From Rhexocercosporidium sp. MPI-PUGE-AT-0058 (Eukaryota > Ascomycota > Leotiomycetes > Helotiales), in assembly GCA_020746875.1 (NCBI GenBank), contig JAGTJL010000008.1:248001-312000 (forward strand): 64,000 bases of DNA, read 5' to 3'. The notes beneath the pieces were generated by a model that worked only from the letters and a program-made list of their open reading frames with translations, searched no databases and was not told the origin of the DNA. A program made the translations under genes and the position numbers. Shown piece by piece: positions 1-12,888 of this stretch. The stretch's first letter is position 1; every line of letters starts with the position of its first letter.

Positions 1-477
1 TAGCCAACCCTGCTCTTAGAGTTCGGCTGTAGCCGATCTTCCGATTAAGGTTCGCGACGAACTGTCTTCATGGGTGAATTGACTCGTCCCCAGATGGCCA
101 GGAGTGATGGCAGAGTGTAAACGTGTACAGTATGCCTGCCGTCTAGGAACTTTCAAATTTGTGACTGTCTCCGGTGTTTGTCCACAACGATGGTGGTTAA
201 TGTTTTTGTCACAAGGTCAATGATGAGAATGAATTTTACGGTACTAAAAGAATTCGAATGAAGAAACAAACACCACTTGACAAGTCTCACGTGGAAACAT
301 CAAAGGGGGTACAACCAGTAGAGGGCAATTTCGATGCTATTCGCTGTCGAATATGAGTTATGACTTCTAAATTGCGCGTCTCGTAATTATGCATTTCGTT
401 GATATTTCCCCATGGTATCGTAACCTTGTCCCGTCCAACCAAATAACTCCTATGTCCCCAGCCGTCCTTTGCGACGA
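1..477. other. Intergenic, no gene seen
   Basis: This is downstream sequence of the minus-strand membrane-protein gene that ends at 478. I see no coding exon, RNA gene or clear repeat. It includes one CACGTG core near 289. Confidence 0.5.
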
Positions 478-1944
478 TTAAAATGCAGCGCCAATGAAAA
501 TCTCTTCCCCAATACTTTTCTGCAAACTCCTCAAAGATTTGATTGGCGAAACCCTTCTACTCTGGGGTGAATAATCAGTCCTGTAAATGTCTGGCTCACT
601 CGGTCTCCTCCTTGACCCAAGTGAAGATTCAATTACGGATTTAGTGCCTGTAGATCCCGAGACTGATAGCCAGCGCTCGATCTTCGCGGTTGCGGGCTCG
701 TTCACTTGGTCCAGAAGGGATTTATTCGTCGGGCCTGATGGTGGTACCACTCTGGATGAAGCAGGTGGTGGGAGAGGAAGCGTTAAATGAGGTAACGTCG
801 ATGAAGACTTCCGTAGCAATAGTGGTAGAGGGTACGACAAAGCGGGTAAAGTTCCTTCTTTGTCGATCGTGAATATTGGTCGAATAGAGGCTCCGATGGG
901 TTTGGGATTTACAGGTCTGGATGGTTCGTCATAGGATACCTGACCAAAACCAAAAGCCGATGGTGCAGGCCGAGGGGACAGGTTGCTCGGGCGTGTTGGA
1001 GAATGGATGCTTGGTGATGTGGGCGCAATACTGGTAGTATCAGACACTGACCAGAAAGAATGAATTTGCCGGCGATTAAGTGGTGGTGGTGCATCCCTTT
1101 GTGGCTTTTCCGGGACATTTGGCGGCGTCTCCGGTCTACGGGTCTGCATGGTAGAAAATGTGGTCATTGGTTTAGATTCTGCCCGGTAGTAGGATCCTAG
1201 GGAGATAGATGAGGACTGAGACTTCAGTGAGTGCTGTTGATCTTCATATATATTGGGATACGAGATGGGACCTCTCAAGCTGCGGTCATAATATCGGGGG
1301 ACCATTTTGCTGGGAAGTGTGCGGGATCGTTTGATACCCGGGTGGAAAAGAGGGTGAGCGTCGACTCCAGCGACAGTGGCAATACTGATTCGAGTCAATA
1401 GAGTGGCTGGAGCGGAAGAAGGCTGGTGCGAAGCGGCTGGTGTTTGTAGAACTGGTGTTCGGACAAAGATGCTGCCCTTTGCTGTAAACGGTGTATAATA
1501 CCCCTCCTTCAACGTATCGTCCTTTGGTCGAAACGCCCGAGCTTCTGTGACCTCTTTTCGCCCTTCTTCAATATCCTCCCGAAACCTTCGGCTCGCTTTT
1601 TGTGTGTAACGGCGATGGAAAAAATATGCAAGTAGTCCAACGAAAGACAAAACAATAGTTCCAACTAAAAGCATGATGATAAGACGCTCGCGATTGGTCT
1701 GTGATCGGATGCTGTTTGTCTGTGTTGAGTCGAGGACCTGCAGAATATATTAGGCATCAGAGACGGAGAAACAAGACGAACATTGATGCCTCGAGGGTTG
1801 TTCCTTTCAGTGACAGTGAAGAAGACTTACATTCGTGGGAACTTTTGTTGGCTCGGCCTTTTTCTGATAGAGTGTGCCGGAGGAGCTCGAGGGAAAGGCT
1901 CTGAGCGAGCCCAGCAGCTTTGCGGATCCAAGAATAGCAGACAT
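478..1944 (-). CDS. Single-pass membrane protein, function unknown
   Basis: Two exons, 1831..1944 and 478..1737, join in frame across a 93-nt intron (donor GTAAGT, acceptor TGCAG) and give about 457 residues. Residues 1-60 are polar. One strongly hydrophobic segment follows (LLVGTIVLSFVGLLAYFF, about residues 61-78) and then a basic stop-transfer stretch (HRRYTQKASRR). The remaining ~370 residues are rich in Ser, Pro and Arg and look disordered. This suggests a type I/III single-pass protein with a long cytosolic tail. I do not recognise a family. The exon 1 start is the first in-frame ATG; exon 2 could also start alone at 1674, but the spliced model reads cleanly through the splice sites. 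No neighbour suggests a role. Confidence 0.6.
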
Positions 1945-4900
1945 GGTGGAACTTATATCTAAAGGCGACTAAAGGACGGAAAGGTGTTGAAGTGAATGTG
2001 GCGTTGCTCCATATCCAAAAGGTATGAATGGTTGAAGAATGTCAATCTTCGATCCATATACTTCCTCGTAGAAACACTTCTATGTCCCGTCCAAAATGAT
2101 TGAAAGGAACTCTATGGGAGAATCATAAGAGGGTATGTTTCGACGGAAATGGAGTTCTTTAATAAAAGGGCGATCTTTGCGGGGATCCAGGTGAGTAGTC
2201 TGGATCACCGCACAGTCAATTGCCTCGCAGGAGAAAGTTTGCTCGGAACAGATAATGAACTCGAAAATATGCAGGAGAATGCAACGTTGGGCTTCTTCCG
2301 TCTCACGGAATCGCCCAAATCAGTCTCCAGCAAATCAATAGTTCAGACAATCGCTGTGCATAAGATCCGGCCTTGACATAACGCGAATCTCCTCGTGTGT
2401 TTGTCCTGCGAGGGGTTCGTCCGTGAGGAATAATGAAACCCGGAGTTTGGCCCGGGCATGACACCTTATTGATGACGTCCACAATTGGAAGTTGACGACG
2501 GACTGGCTAGAGCATTAGGTTTACATTGAGCATGGTATGGTCCAAATGATGGTCTATAGACCATGGCCACCGTGCGGCAATGAAGGTTTGCCTTTATCAA
2601 ACCGGGTCGCAACGAGAAGTCCGGGAACGGCATTCTCTTCTATCCCATCGGAAGTTGACAACAAGGTTTATCGATGCGATCTCCCGGTATGTGCCAGGAT
2701 GCGAAGTTGGTTTCTGGTCAGTGATTGGTAGCTACGCTTAAAAGTCCCCGACGCTCAATGCTGTGAAACCGGAGAAATCCCTGCCATTAAAACCTTCAAT
2801 CACCAAGTATTGCCAATCAGCTCTGTTCGTGGCAGTGGAAATAAACTCTCATTGCTCTAAAGCCCGCATATCCCGGGCCATCAATGGATTTGGCGTACCT
2901 GCTTCGCTCTTGGCAGAAGCCAAGTGATAGTCTTGCCGTTTCACTCGAAGTATAAATCAAAACATTTCACGCCTCCACAACTCGCTTCGCTGAACTTTCC
3001 CCATCGACGTTTCAGCAAAGTGATGAGGCTTTCGACTCCCACTAAATGAATATCTTGACAGACAAGTCATGTACAAACAGTTGGATTTTGTATGGCGACA
3101 TTGATTTAATACAATAGTAAGCAATTACATTGGATGAGGCACTCGCCACACTAGGATCTACTGATTGAATCAATGGTGTAAGCCATCTTATAGATTCTAG
3201 TCGCAATGGGCTGCAGTTGGAGATTTTGATGGTTCAGAAGAGATTTCGCAACTCGCAACCAAAGCTTTTGACCGAACATATAGGCCGACACGCAAATCAT
3301 CTCAAAGTTCTGAAGGTAAAAGATCAAAAGCAGGATACTTTGTCGGCCGCCTTTCGGCCCGAAGGTCTACAGGTACTGTTCGATTCTCCTGCACTTGCAG
3401 TGTCTCATAGAATTTTCGAGGAAACCCTTGATAGAAGTTGGGATCAGAGTCACTTCAAAGACCAATGTGTACATGGGATTTTAGAAACTTGATAGTCAAT
3501 AGACTTTCCTAGGCTTCAATGTTGGAATAAATAACTTGTTCGTTCCTCTCGATATGCGATTTGATAGTCTAGCGTGGACAGCAGTAGTGACTCGTAATTT
3601 CACCGCATTTAGAGAGTCGTGATAACTTTCGTGAGAGATAGTTCTCGGACCACGAGTTCGTGTTTCGAAACGGGCAACCACTAATCTTGAAAGCTAAAAT
3701 ATCACTAAGCATATTTGGGTCCTCGCTGCTAGTGGAGTCTAGCCTAGTCTAGTTTAGTTTAGTTTCCCGAAATCTTCGTCACGCTGACAGGAGGACCTGC
3801 AGAAAATCAGATTCTAACCAAGTTTTTCATGCTGCACAGCCTATCTAGCTGAATGTATTCAACGAGATAGACACGCGGATTCTCGTGCGAATGACCTCAG
3901 AATTCATGGACATTGTTCTTTTTGCCTCGGATGTGGAGATAAACACGTGAGTCAAAGGAGCAGTTCACATGCCCAATTTCCAACATACAGACACAATCCT
4001 CCTACACCCCCGCTTTTGGGAGTATAGCTATTGCTCTTGGCAACGAAATAGTTTCAAGATCCGATTGGTAGGTCAGAGGAACGAAGAATTTTGCAAACAG
4101 TTGGGTTCGTCACAGCAGCTACACCTGAACATGGCGGCAAAATTTTCTTCGAAGCTTTGGTGAGCGCCAATTGGATCTACGCACAAAGTCAAGACCCCAT
4201 TTTTCTACAACATGCGATTGGTTGCACTACTTGGGGCAAACTACTCTTCGCTTTGGGGTTCGTCACAGCCGCTGTCACCCACGTAGGGTCAAAAGGACGA
4301 GCTCTACATGCATCCGAGCGTAGGAGAAATAACACACTGACACTGTGACTATTGTGGAGTGGTAGACCGGGAGCTAGAGGAACGGGTACTGTTGCAAGGA
4401 ACATGTTATGCGCATTGTTGCGACGTGTTCATGATTATACATTTCTATTACGAAACTCACAAGCAGTTCGCAAAGATGTAAAACTTCCGAGCTTTCGTCT
4501 GAAAGATCAACTGCTTTCAGCTTTGAGTGCGAGGTGACTTACTGCCGTGAAGCTCGAGAATGACAGAAGCTTGGATCTCCAGCTCCCTCCGGCATATCGG
4601 TGGTCCGGAATGAAACCAGCGGCCGATGATTGCATGGACCGAATTCACTTTCCAATTTGTAATTCTCTAACCAGCGGGAGGCGGTACGGAATGTATGCAC
4701 TCCGTATTCATATTCGATGTGGGATTATAAGACCTAACCAGACTATATTCTGTTCAAAGTCATAGGGAGATACCTTCGCTCCGCCGAGTAATGAAAGGAA
4801 AGCTTAATGTTGTCATCATTGTGGATTAGTCAAGAATTTTTGGAGCGGGATCCTCGCCATTTAAAGCTATGGTAGTTACTACTTCGTATAATATGCTGTG

Positions 4901-5652
4901 AACCGGCTAATCAGAGATTTTCCGAAACTTGCGACTTACTTTGGTATTAGAGGAGCGCGGGTTCATCCCACCTGACTACCGAGCATCTAGATATCCTTTG
5001 ATCCTTCCAAATCGAAGAGAGCTACAATTGTTCCACACGATTTGAAATCTCCAAGGGCCACTTATGGATTTCTTCTAGGAACGATAGGCGGCTAGAACCT
5101 GGACTCGAACATGGATTCCGCAATATGTGCTAAGGTTGATGAAGAGTACTTAGGTGGATATTCCACTGTAAGCCTCGTTGTAATATATATTTTGAAGGGG
5201 GACGGAGGGACGGACCACGCAGGTTTCCGGCAGATACAACATATGTAGCTCTTTCCTACTGTTAGTACAGAATGTTTGAGAGCGAGCGCTGACAACCTAT
5301 GCACTAAATGATTTGTGTTTACACGGTCACGTGGCTCGGCTTCGCCCCCATCTGACACCCGCCAGGTGGCTTAGAGCTCGGGTCAGCCTTTTGCGAATCC
5401 GAGCTATGCAAGACTTCAAACATTTCAAATTTATAAGTCGCAGTTAGTCGGCAGTGCAAGTCAACAGAAGTGAAAACTGTGATATAAACCAGCAGTGTGG
5501 CCACCAGAGAAGGCTTCATCACATCAACGCACTCCCCATTCACACTCCTCCCCATCACTCCAGTGGCTATCTGTCTAATAGGGTTAGATTAAAACACCTC
5601 ATCTAAGTCCTACAAGTATCGACGAATTAGCAGTCTCTTGGCCCTCTTAAAG
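1945..5652. other. Long gene-poor spacer (3.7 kb)
   Basis: Only short unconnected reading frames occur on both strands; none shows a recognisable domain, plausible splice chain or signal peptide. A short degenerate TAGTTT/TAGTC run sits at about 3735-3766. CACGTG cores occur near 3945 and 5333. It may be decayed repeat sequence, but I cannot name an element. Confidence 0.4.
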
Positions 5653-5976
5653 ATGGTCCTCATTCTCCTCACTTTTCTCGCCGGCAAGATCATCTATGAT
5701 GAACGCAAGGAGCGCAAGACATGCAAAGCCAAAACTTCCGAGGCAACTGCCAATGCTCTTCGATCTCGACATCAGGTTTCTTCGATACCATGCATCACTG
5801 TCACTCCCCACGCCAACCCTATCTACGTTGCCAACGAGCAAGATCTTGCTCCACCGGCATACCAGAGAGACGATCATACTTCGCCAATTTTAAGTTCTCA
5901 GTCTCTTATCTCTCTGGGACTAGTTGATAGCATCCCAATACCCGAGAAGAATCCTGCACGATTGGTAATGGAATAA
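5653..5976 (+). CDS. Small membrane-anchored or secreted protein, unknown
   Basis: This is a single-exon frame of 107 residues from the first ATG. The N-terminus is hydrophobic (MVLILLTFLAGKIIYD) and is followed immediately by a very basic stretch (ERKERKTCKAK), so a signal anchor is more likely than a cleaved signal peptide. The rest is polar with a PPAY motif (around residue 74) of the PPxY type that binds WW domains of Rsp5-like ubiquitin ligases. That role is inferred from the motif alone. I do not recognise a family. Coding status rests on length, start context and amino-acid make-up only. Confidence 0.4.
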   Translation: MVLILLTFLAGKIIYDERKERKTCKAKTSEATANALRSRHQVSSIPCITVTPHANPIYVANEQDLAPPAYQRDDHTSPILSSQSLISLGLVDSIPIPEKNPARLVME

Positions 5977-7772
5977 GGTGGCGGTGTACTTAGGGGTTGA
6001 GTGAAATGTAGAATGGTGCAAGTTGAGATGGTGGGATGGAGAGGCATTTGGGGGTTCTTTTAGGGAAATTGGATTTATTTTGGACACATTCGGTGTTGAG
6101 GAGGCGTACGAACTTAGAATGTATTAATACCTATAACAAAATGATTTGTCACAGTTTTCTAGTTGTGTTCATCAGCCTCACGGTCACCCGGCGAAAAAGT
6201 CTCGTTCTGTCTCATTGCGTCAAACTATTATCAGTATTTAAGTCTTCGCGGTCCTTAGAACGGTAGAATAGTACAGAACCTGGATTCCATGATTGTGGAC
6301 AGCCACAGGTTTACGATATGTGATACGTAGCACGCTTAAGTCTTGTCTGATCTCATATATACATCCACTCTTAATAAGATGCAGTCGCGAATCCTACCAC
6401 AAATGTACTGGAGAAGATTCAATCCATTAATCCTCACAGGCTCCAGAGTGAAATTCCTGTACGACATTTATAGTAGTTAACCCCCATATTCATGCCCTGC
6501 TAAATCAAGCATAAGTTTGTGCATTGTAGATTGTGTCTAGTGTAGCACTGGTAAGCGTAGCAAGCTATATGAAGAAAGAAAATCCCAAATACATGCCAAA
6601 GACTAAAGATTTCGACACTTACTCTGACCGCTGAGACAGAGTAATGGACTTACATGCCACAAGAATTTTGCACAGAACAGAAAGCGATTTCCATTATTCC
6701 TTGATACCAATAACTCCGGGAAAAGGTTTCCAGAACTATATGGATATATTGCTGTCCCTACTTTGCTGTGACACCATCGCTATGGTTACTCAAGTTCGCC
6801 GTCAGCCGAGTCACCCGCACCTTCTTGTAGATGCATTCCTTGAACACTGTATCACACAAAGGTGGATAACGCCAATGGCCATCTAGAGTTAGCTATCAAT
6901 GTGAGATCTCATAAGATCCCTCAGTGGCGGGGCTTCAGTTGCTAGAATTCCTGTTGCAAACGAGATGCCGACTTTGGAGAAAAATCGTTCTACTTAAAAT
7001 CTTTATGACTCTAATTTATACATGCCTCTTATGAAAAAATTTCCTCCACCTTTTGTATCAGCTAACGTGTTTCGGGAGTTCAACAAAGCGCAATCGAGTC
7101 GGATGCAGGACGGAGCTTATCAGGAGTTAGGCTCGTCCTGCGCTACTGCGTGAATGAGATGAGAATCTAGATTCCAAAACAATGGCTCGGAAGAGAAATT
7201 AACTCGGGACACAGTCAGTAGCACAAACTCCGGTCAGAGAGCCTCAAGCCAATGGTGGTAACCCGAACGCGCATCAAAGTTAGTGGCTCAGATGTACGTA
7301 AATCCACCCCCACTAAGAAGTCCCAATATGGACAGATTTCACGATAAGCGATCAGATCGAATCGCAAGGTGTAGAAACTTCACTGCTATAGAGGAGTTTG
7401 ATTGGCAGTCCAGCTGTCAAGAATCATGGTAGTGTCCTGTTCCTTTTATTTTCCAGCTCTGAGATAAACGTCGGTGCCGGGCGCTCATCAACGCATAAGC
7501 AGTTAAGGATTGATTGATATTAGCGGTGAATGAACCGGGGATCCGTCTGGAGACGAAGTAAGAAGCTAGTGTCCATTTAGTAAGCACCAACTAGATTGGG
7601 AATAACGCTCATCCTGATGATGTGAGGATGAGCGACGCGAGAACTTGACGTGAAAAGGGGCAATAATACAGGATCGTATAAAAGGACCACAGCCGCACTG
7701 GGTGGTAGCCTTCTGAAGTTTGAATTCTTTCTAACCCATACCTACTACTATTTATTATTTCAAGTAATCATC
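5977..7772. other. Intergenic, nothing recognised
   Basis: AT-moderate sequence with scattered short frames and no domain, tRNA or repeat I can support. The last ~150 bases (7620-7772) contain the probable promoter and 5' leader of the aldolase gene. Confidence 0.45.
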
Positions 7773-8953
7773 ATGACAGACCAAAGATACCTCGACCAGC
7801 CTGAGCTGCACGCCAAAGCAGAATATCGCTCGGCACTGTTGACATACCCAGGAAATCTGCGGGCCGCACTTAAAGATGCCCAAGAAGACCCAAGCAAGAC
7901 CTTATTTGGTGTCGCTCAGGGTATGGCAAGTGTCTTCGTGACCAAGGTAATCATGTTCACCTCGTCATACATCGGCCTGGTATTAATTCGATGTTCTAAT
8001 TAGGTTCTCGCTTCAACACAGCCAGACTTCATTTGGATGGACGCAGAACATGCCATGTTTGATCGCTCAAGTCTGTACGAGTAAGTTGGGAAAAGTTTAA
8101 TTCTTTCTAATTATTTTCCGAAACTGATTCTACGTCCAAGCGCCATTCAAGCTGCTCAACACCACTCTGAAGGGAAGTCCATGGTGGTTGTGCGAATTCC
8201 AAAGCATGACGAGACAATTCTGTCGACTGCTCTGGACGCTGGCGCTGCAGGTATCGTAATTCCTCATTGCGATAATGCTGCAGAGATCAAGCATCTTTTG
8301 AATGAAATCTACTATCGTAAGTACTCCATACTGTGAGTGATACGGGACTTGTTTGAGAATCACCATTCATTGATTTAACAGCCCCGATCGGACAACGATC
8401 GTTCTCACCCTGGACGTTCACTCCTGGAATCTCTGATAAATCATTGTACAAAGGTGACCCTTTCAACATGGGCACCTCGAACAGGCACATTGTTGTCATC
8501 GCTCAAATCGAAAGTGTTGAGGGGGTAAAGAACGTGGATGAGATCGCGGCACTCGAAGGTGTCTCGGCATTGATGTTTGGACCAGGTGATTTCATGGCTG
8601 ATGCGGGACTGGAGCTCAAGATGGGTGGTGAACCACACCCGACTTTCGCAGCAGCTATGGGAGCATTCGCTGGTGCCGGACAGAAATATGGCAAGCCTTT
8701 GTTTGGGTGAGTTTCTAATCCGATTTCTATTCCAAGATGTGATGTCAGCTGACCAAGTTCCAGTGCCGCGATGAGCATGGACATGGTCCCAATGATGATT
8801 CAGCAAGGATATCGCGCCATTGCTGTTGCTTTCGATATGTGGGGTCTTTCGAATCTTGTTCATGGCAGCATAGCTAAGGGTCGAGAGTATGCTCAAGCTG
8901 CTGGTGCAACCAACGGCGTAGCTGTACCTAACGGTAAAACGCCAACATCGTAG
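7773..8953 (+). CDS. HpcH/HpaI-family aldolase
   Basis: Five exons (7773..7946, 8004..8080, 8141..8316, 8382..8706, 8764..8953) join in frame through GTAA/GTGA donors and YAG acceptors to give 313 residues. The product is a class II, metal-dependent HpcH/HpaI aldolase or citrate-lyase-like enzyme that cleaves 2-keto-3-hydroxy acids to pyruvate and an aldehyde. Visible hallmarks are DFIWMDAEHAMFD (catalytic His), VVVRIPKHD (Arg), the metal ligands in AQIES and GPGDF, and the GAAGIVIPHCDNA strand. The length fits fungal members, which are usually 260-320 aa. The Gly-rich GAAMSMDM segment near the end closes the barrel. The natural substrate cannot be read from sequence. No pathway neighbour is present. 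The start is the only in-frame ATG before exon 1's conserved part. Confidence 0.88.
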
Positions 8954-10289
8954 AATAGACTTGCGGGATTGGTCTGGAGTTTGAAAGCCCAGTTTGCAAG
9001 ATTTTTTGTGGTTTTAAAAGATAGACAAATAAATTGGTCATTATTCTGACTCAGGCATTCACCTATGGATCCGAGCCTCTATTTGCAGCAGCGTATCTGT
9101 CATTCTCTAGGCCTATATGAACAGAATACATCAATATGTAAAGCAATTACAGTGGGAGGGTCGGCATTTATTTGGCTTGAATAGCGCTTGAGCACGTTTG
9201 CCCCACTTTGAAGTGCTTGAAAGACTCAAAATTATTCACGGCTATGTGTGGCCGGGATGCAAGCCAAGTTACGTTTCTTTTTTTGAAAAGGAAAAAAAAG
9301 AATTCGACAGTATTATGTCTTTCACGCAATCTTAATCATCGGTTGTGTATTAGTGACAAATCAATTCAGATGAATAATGGCCTGTCTCGTTTTTTCCAAA
9401 ATCTCTCAGTGTAAAATATATCTGGACGTGGAAATTAGATTGTTGAGGTCCCACTGTCCTGCTGTGCCACATTTTGCAATTTCGAAATGCAGGCTTTAGC
9501 CATTCAAATTTGAAGTCGCGGGTTAGTATCACTATATTCTGCCGTGCCTTCTATCTGAAGTGTGGCTAATATGCACTGTATGTGGGTGGTTACGGGTAAA
9601 TGCAAGATGTCCTAGGGGTGCCGGGGACCTGACATGCCTTGAAAAAGGCCCGGAGGATCACTGCAGGCAGATCATGCCCCAGATCTCCACATGTAAAGAA
9701 TGTCTAGAAGGAGATCTTATGTGAATCTGTACGTTATCTTCCTACTGTACGGTGGACCAGAAATGGAGTGTCAAAATATTCTAAGTGTGGGAAGCCAAGT
9801 GGTGACGCTCAAGAACATCAACATCAAGATTAAATCATTATAAACAGATCAGCTTTATGAGCACCAGCCGTGTTTCTATTCTCTCATTAACCGAGTCTAA
9901 AACATGTCACCAGTAGCCATGCTGATGCAAATCCCTCTGTAATATCTCGAACTAATGCAAGGTACACTCCTAATCAAACCTCACCCAGGATTATAATCTC
10001 CCATCTCCGGGAGTCTTTCCAGTGCCGCATAATCTCCTATTGGACCTTCCCCCAGTTCTGGGAAGTGGAGGTTGGGACATCATTCATGCGGTCGACGGAA
10101 TTTCACTCCCCAATTCATTGCAAGCTTCTAGAAAACTCTCCCCGAATGTTCGCGCTTGATCTTCACTTTTCACTGGACATTCTCCACTAATTCTGCCTTC
10201 CTACTGCCTTCTCACACTCTTTAGTTGACTCACTCGCGTTAGTGCTGATCTGTTGTCTTGCTGAATGACCGTGGGATAACGTTGTAGAT
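8954..10289. other. Intergenic, no gene seen
   Basis: No supported exon on either strand. The last ~300 bases are pyrimidine-rich and probably hold the promoter and leader of the Pth11-like gene. Confidence 0.45.
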
Positions 10290-11821
10290 ATGGGGTGGGT
10301 TCATAACGTTGTCAACCTAGATGCTGCCACCAACGCTCCTGCCGTCCTTGGAGTGGGTGTCTTTTTGACTATCATGTCTTTATCGATTGTTTCCTTACGT
10401 CTTTATGTTCGTGCGAGAATTGTTAGAGCTGTTACTATCGGTAAGACAGCTCGTTTGTTGTCAGATATCCGGAAGCTGACTTCAATTTCTAGACGACTGG
10501 ATTATCGTTGCTGCTTGGGTATGGACTTCAATGCCGCGAATGAAAGGCTTTCTGACGAATTCCACAGTTTTTCTCGTTCATATTTATTGCGATCACACTC
10601 ACACGTAAGTATCTCGTACCGGACCTGTGATCAGAGCAAATACTAATCCACTCGAAGAAACAAGATGGGGGCTCGGCTTGCGAGACGCTGCAGACATACC
10701 AATTAAAAATGTCCCCGAATCTGGTCGCGTAAGTTTATGTTAGCTCTATCTGTGAAGAAAAGTCCTAACTTTAACAGCTTCAATACATCGGCGCTCCGTT
10801 GTGAGTCTTCCCCAAATCCATAGTCGTGGGCTAGACACCTGACAGGAGCTTGAACAGTTATATCCTTAGCATTCTGGGATTCAAAATCAGTGCAATTTTC
10901 TCTTTCTTGCGAACAGCCGTAGATCTCATCTATCGAAGGGCTATAATCGCTGTAGTCATCACTTGTTCGCTTTTCCATTTCTGCTTCTTCGTTGCCCAGC
11001 TCACTCGCTGCAACCCAGTACGTTCTCGAACCCAGCTCAATTTGGTAAATTGGCAGACTGACATTACATTTAAGGTAGGAAAGCAATGGGACCCGTCAAT
11101 TACGGATGGAAAGTGTCTACCACTGGTGACATTCAACTCTGCCATGGGGTCTTTCGTGATCATTTTCGATGTTTTGACGTATGTGAACATATCCCAGTTG
11201 TCCAACGGAAAGAGCTGAAGATGTGAGCTAATACCTGACAGCATGCTCACTCCAATCCCAATCCTTCTTCACTCTTGCTTCTCGATCCGGAAAAATCTCG
11301 TCATTGGCTTCGCATTCCTCCTCGGGATCATCGTGACAATCGCCCAGCTCATGAGAATCCTATCAATAGCATCACAAGCCAAAATGGATGATCACTCACA
11401 TGCTCTCATCTGGTCTATGGTCGAAACCAACCTCGGAATAATGGCAGTGAGCATCGTTTCGCTAGCACCACTCTTCCAATCATTCCTCGAAAAAGGTTCG
11501 ATACGCTCCCTATCTCTCTCCTCGTACGACACTCGGAGAAGTTACGATAAGGTGAAGAGCTATCTGCAGAAAGTGCGCAGGGAGAATAAGACTTTGAATA
11601 GATTCGTCATGTTTCTGGGATACGGGGAGACAAATCCCGATATCGAGTCTGGGTCGGGGACAGATGCGCCTACGAGTCGGTTGGGAAGCAGAATGGGAAG
11701 TCGAATGGGACATTTGGGTGGGAGTAGTACTGAGGAGTTGACATTTCCGATGGGCATACTGAAAACTACCGAGGTCATCATCAGTCGAGAGGGAAGCGAG
11801 ATGTGGGATAACAAAAGTTGA
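10290..11821 (+). CDS. Pth11-like integral membrane protein (Fung_rhodopsin family)
   Basis: Eight exons give 387 residues: 10290..10440, 10493..10518, 10568..10604, 10658..10728, 10778..10800, 10846..11017, 11075..11178 and 11242..11821. All junctions are GT-AG and keep one frame. The protein has about seven hydrophobic helices and the family hallmarks: DDW at residues 51-53, TRWGLGLR after helix 2, a Cys/Asn-Pro segment before VGKQWDP (exon 7) and a final helix before a polar, Gly/Ser-rich cytosolic tail. Relatives of this family (fungal rhodopsin-domain / Pth11-related proteins) are putative G-protein-coupled receptors or SAT4-like membrane proteins; most have no known ligand. There is no CFEM domain at the N-terminus. 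Three exons are tiny (26, 37 and 23 nt), so automatic gene finders may miss them. Confidence 0.85.
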
Positions 11822-12084
11822 TATCATTATCTTGGAAGGTGTTGGATATGCTTTCTGTAAAAGTACTAAAAGTTTGGCAGGGAGAGGTGTTGAGATTCTC
11901 TTGGTTTGGATTTGGTCAGGCGAAGATTAAAGATTTTGGGGCTTGGAATACCCGGGATTTCCTAAGATTAAGATATTTGTTCAGTGTAAATTAATCATGA
12001 ATACGATATACTGCTGATCTCAAAATTTCTAGACACGGCTAAACTAAGTAACTTCTTGTTGTCGAGTACAAGATATTCAACAAC

Positions 12085-12888
12085 TAGATTCAGATGCGTA
12101 ATCGGCGTACATGGTCACTCTTTATACTGCTCAGATTCACTTTCCTCCCACTCGCTTCCTCATTGCCGCAACCCCCTTCCTCTGCAAATCAGGCGCAACA
12201 CAGAGATAGTTCTCACAGAAATGGTGCGACACGGGGATATCCTTATATCCCGCATGTGTGAGCTCGATCGTGAAGCTCACGGCGGAGTGCTAAGCGAACT
12301 TGCGGACCCAGGATTGCCTTCTGCGGCGGTGAGGTCAGAGAAAGTGAAAGCTGCGGAGGCAGAGATTGGGTTGTGGCATAGCCTGCCGTGTTCCTGTGCA
12401 GCGTTTAGTTCAGCTTGGTAGTGTCGATAGTCTGGCAGAACAGATATGGAGACCCACATTAACTTTCATAATTACTTGTTTGGTTCTCTGGCGGGAGATC
12501 TGCGAGGACGCCTTGAGCCAAAACACCCAGTGCTGGCACGACAGCGGTCGTATATGCTAATATGACGATACCGCCTGGCTTTTCTTGTGCTTGTCGCTCA
12601 GTTTTGGAGAGACTTTTAGTGTTTTGCGATGTTGGTGTTCCACCATACGAGTGTCAAATTAGGATCACATTTTGCCGTCATCGACCAGTGCTCGTACTAT
12701 TTTGCGATAAAAGCGTCGTCGTATGTCGTTGGAGGAGGTCCTTCCCTTGGTCCAGTCTTAAGTCCAACGCTAGTTAGGTGAAGATCCCAGGTTGAGTAGC
12801 CTTCTGCTGCTATGACGCTCATGACTGGATCGTAGAAGTCTGGGAGGGCGAATGAGCCGGGGATGAGGAGGATTGAGGGCTTTTGCAA
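12085..12888 (-). pseudogene. Broken alpha/beta hydrolase
   Basis: Reading down the minus strand, several frames together recover an alpha/beta hydrolase of the fungal small-esterase type. The order is an N-terminal ILLIPGSF strand, then LVDDGK, then the nucleophile elbow HSYGG (about 12650), SLSKTERQAQ, GVLADLPPEN, SAVSFTIELTHAGY and a C-terminal end near 12100. The pieces lie in different frames and are interrupted by stops, for example a TAG just after FIAK, a TGA directly before HSYGG and stops near 12280 and 12150. No ATG is evident; the frame opens with TTG. Introns do not explain the breaks because conserved residues continue across them with one-base slips. It cannot make a functional enzyme as it stands. 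Confidence 0.75.

Noticed and set aside
4098..4310. Apparent duplicated GGGTTCGTCACAG segments
   Set aside because: Identity is limited to about 13 bases and the flanks diverge, so it could be chance.
4920..4985. Possible tRNA-like GCGGGTTCATCCC element
   Set aside because: A T-arm-like string occurs but no matching acceptor, D or anticodon arms can be folded around it.
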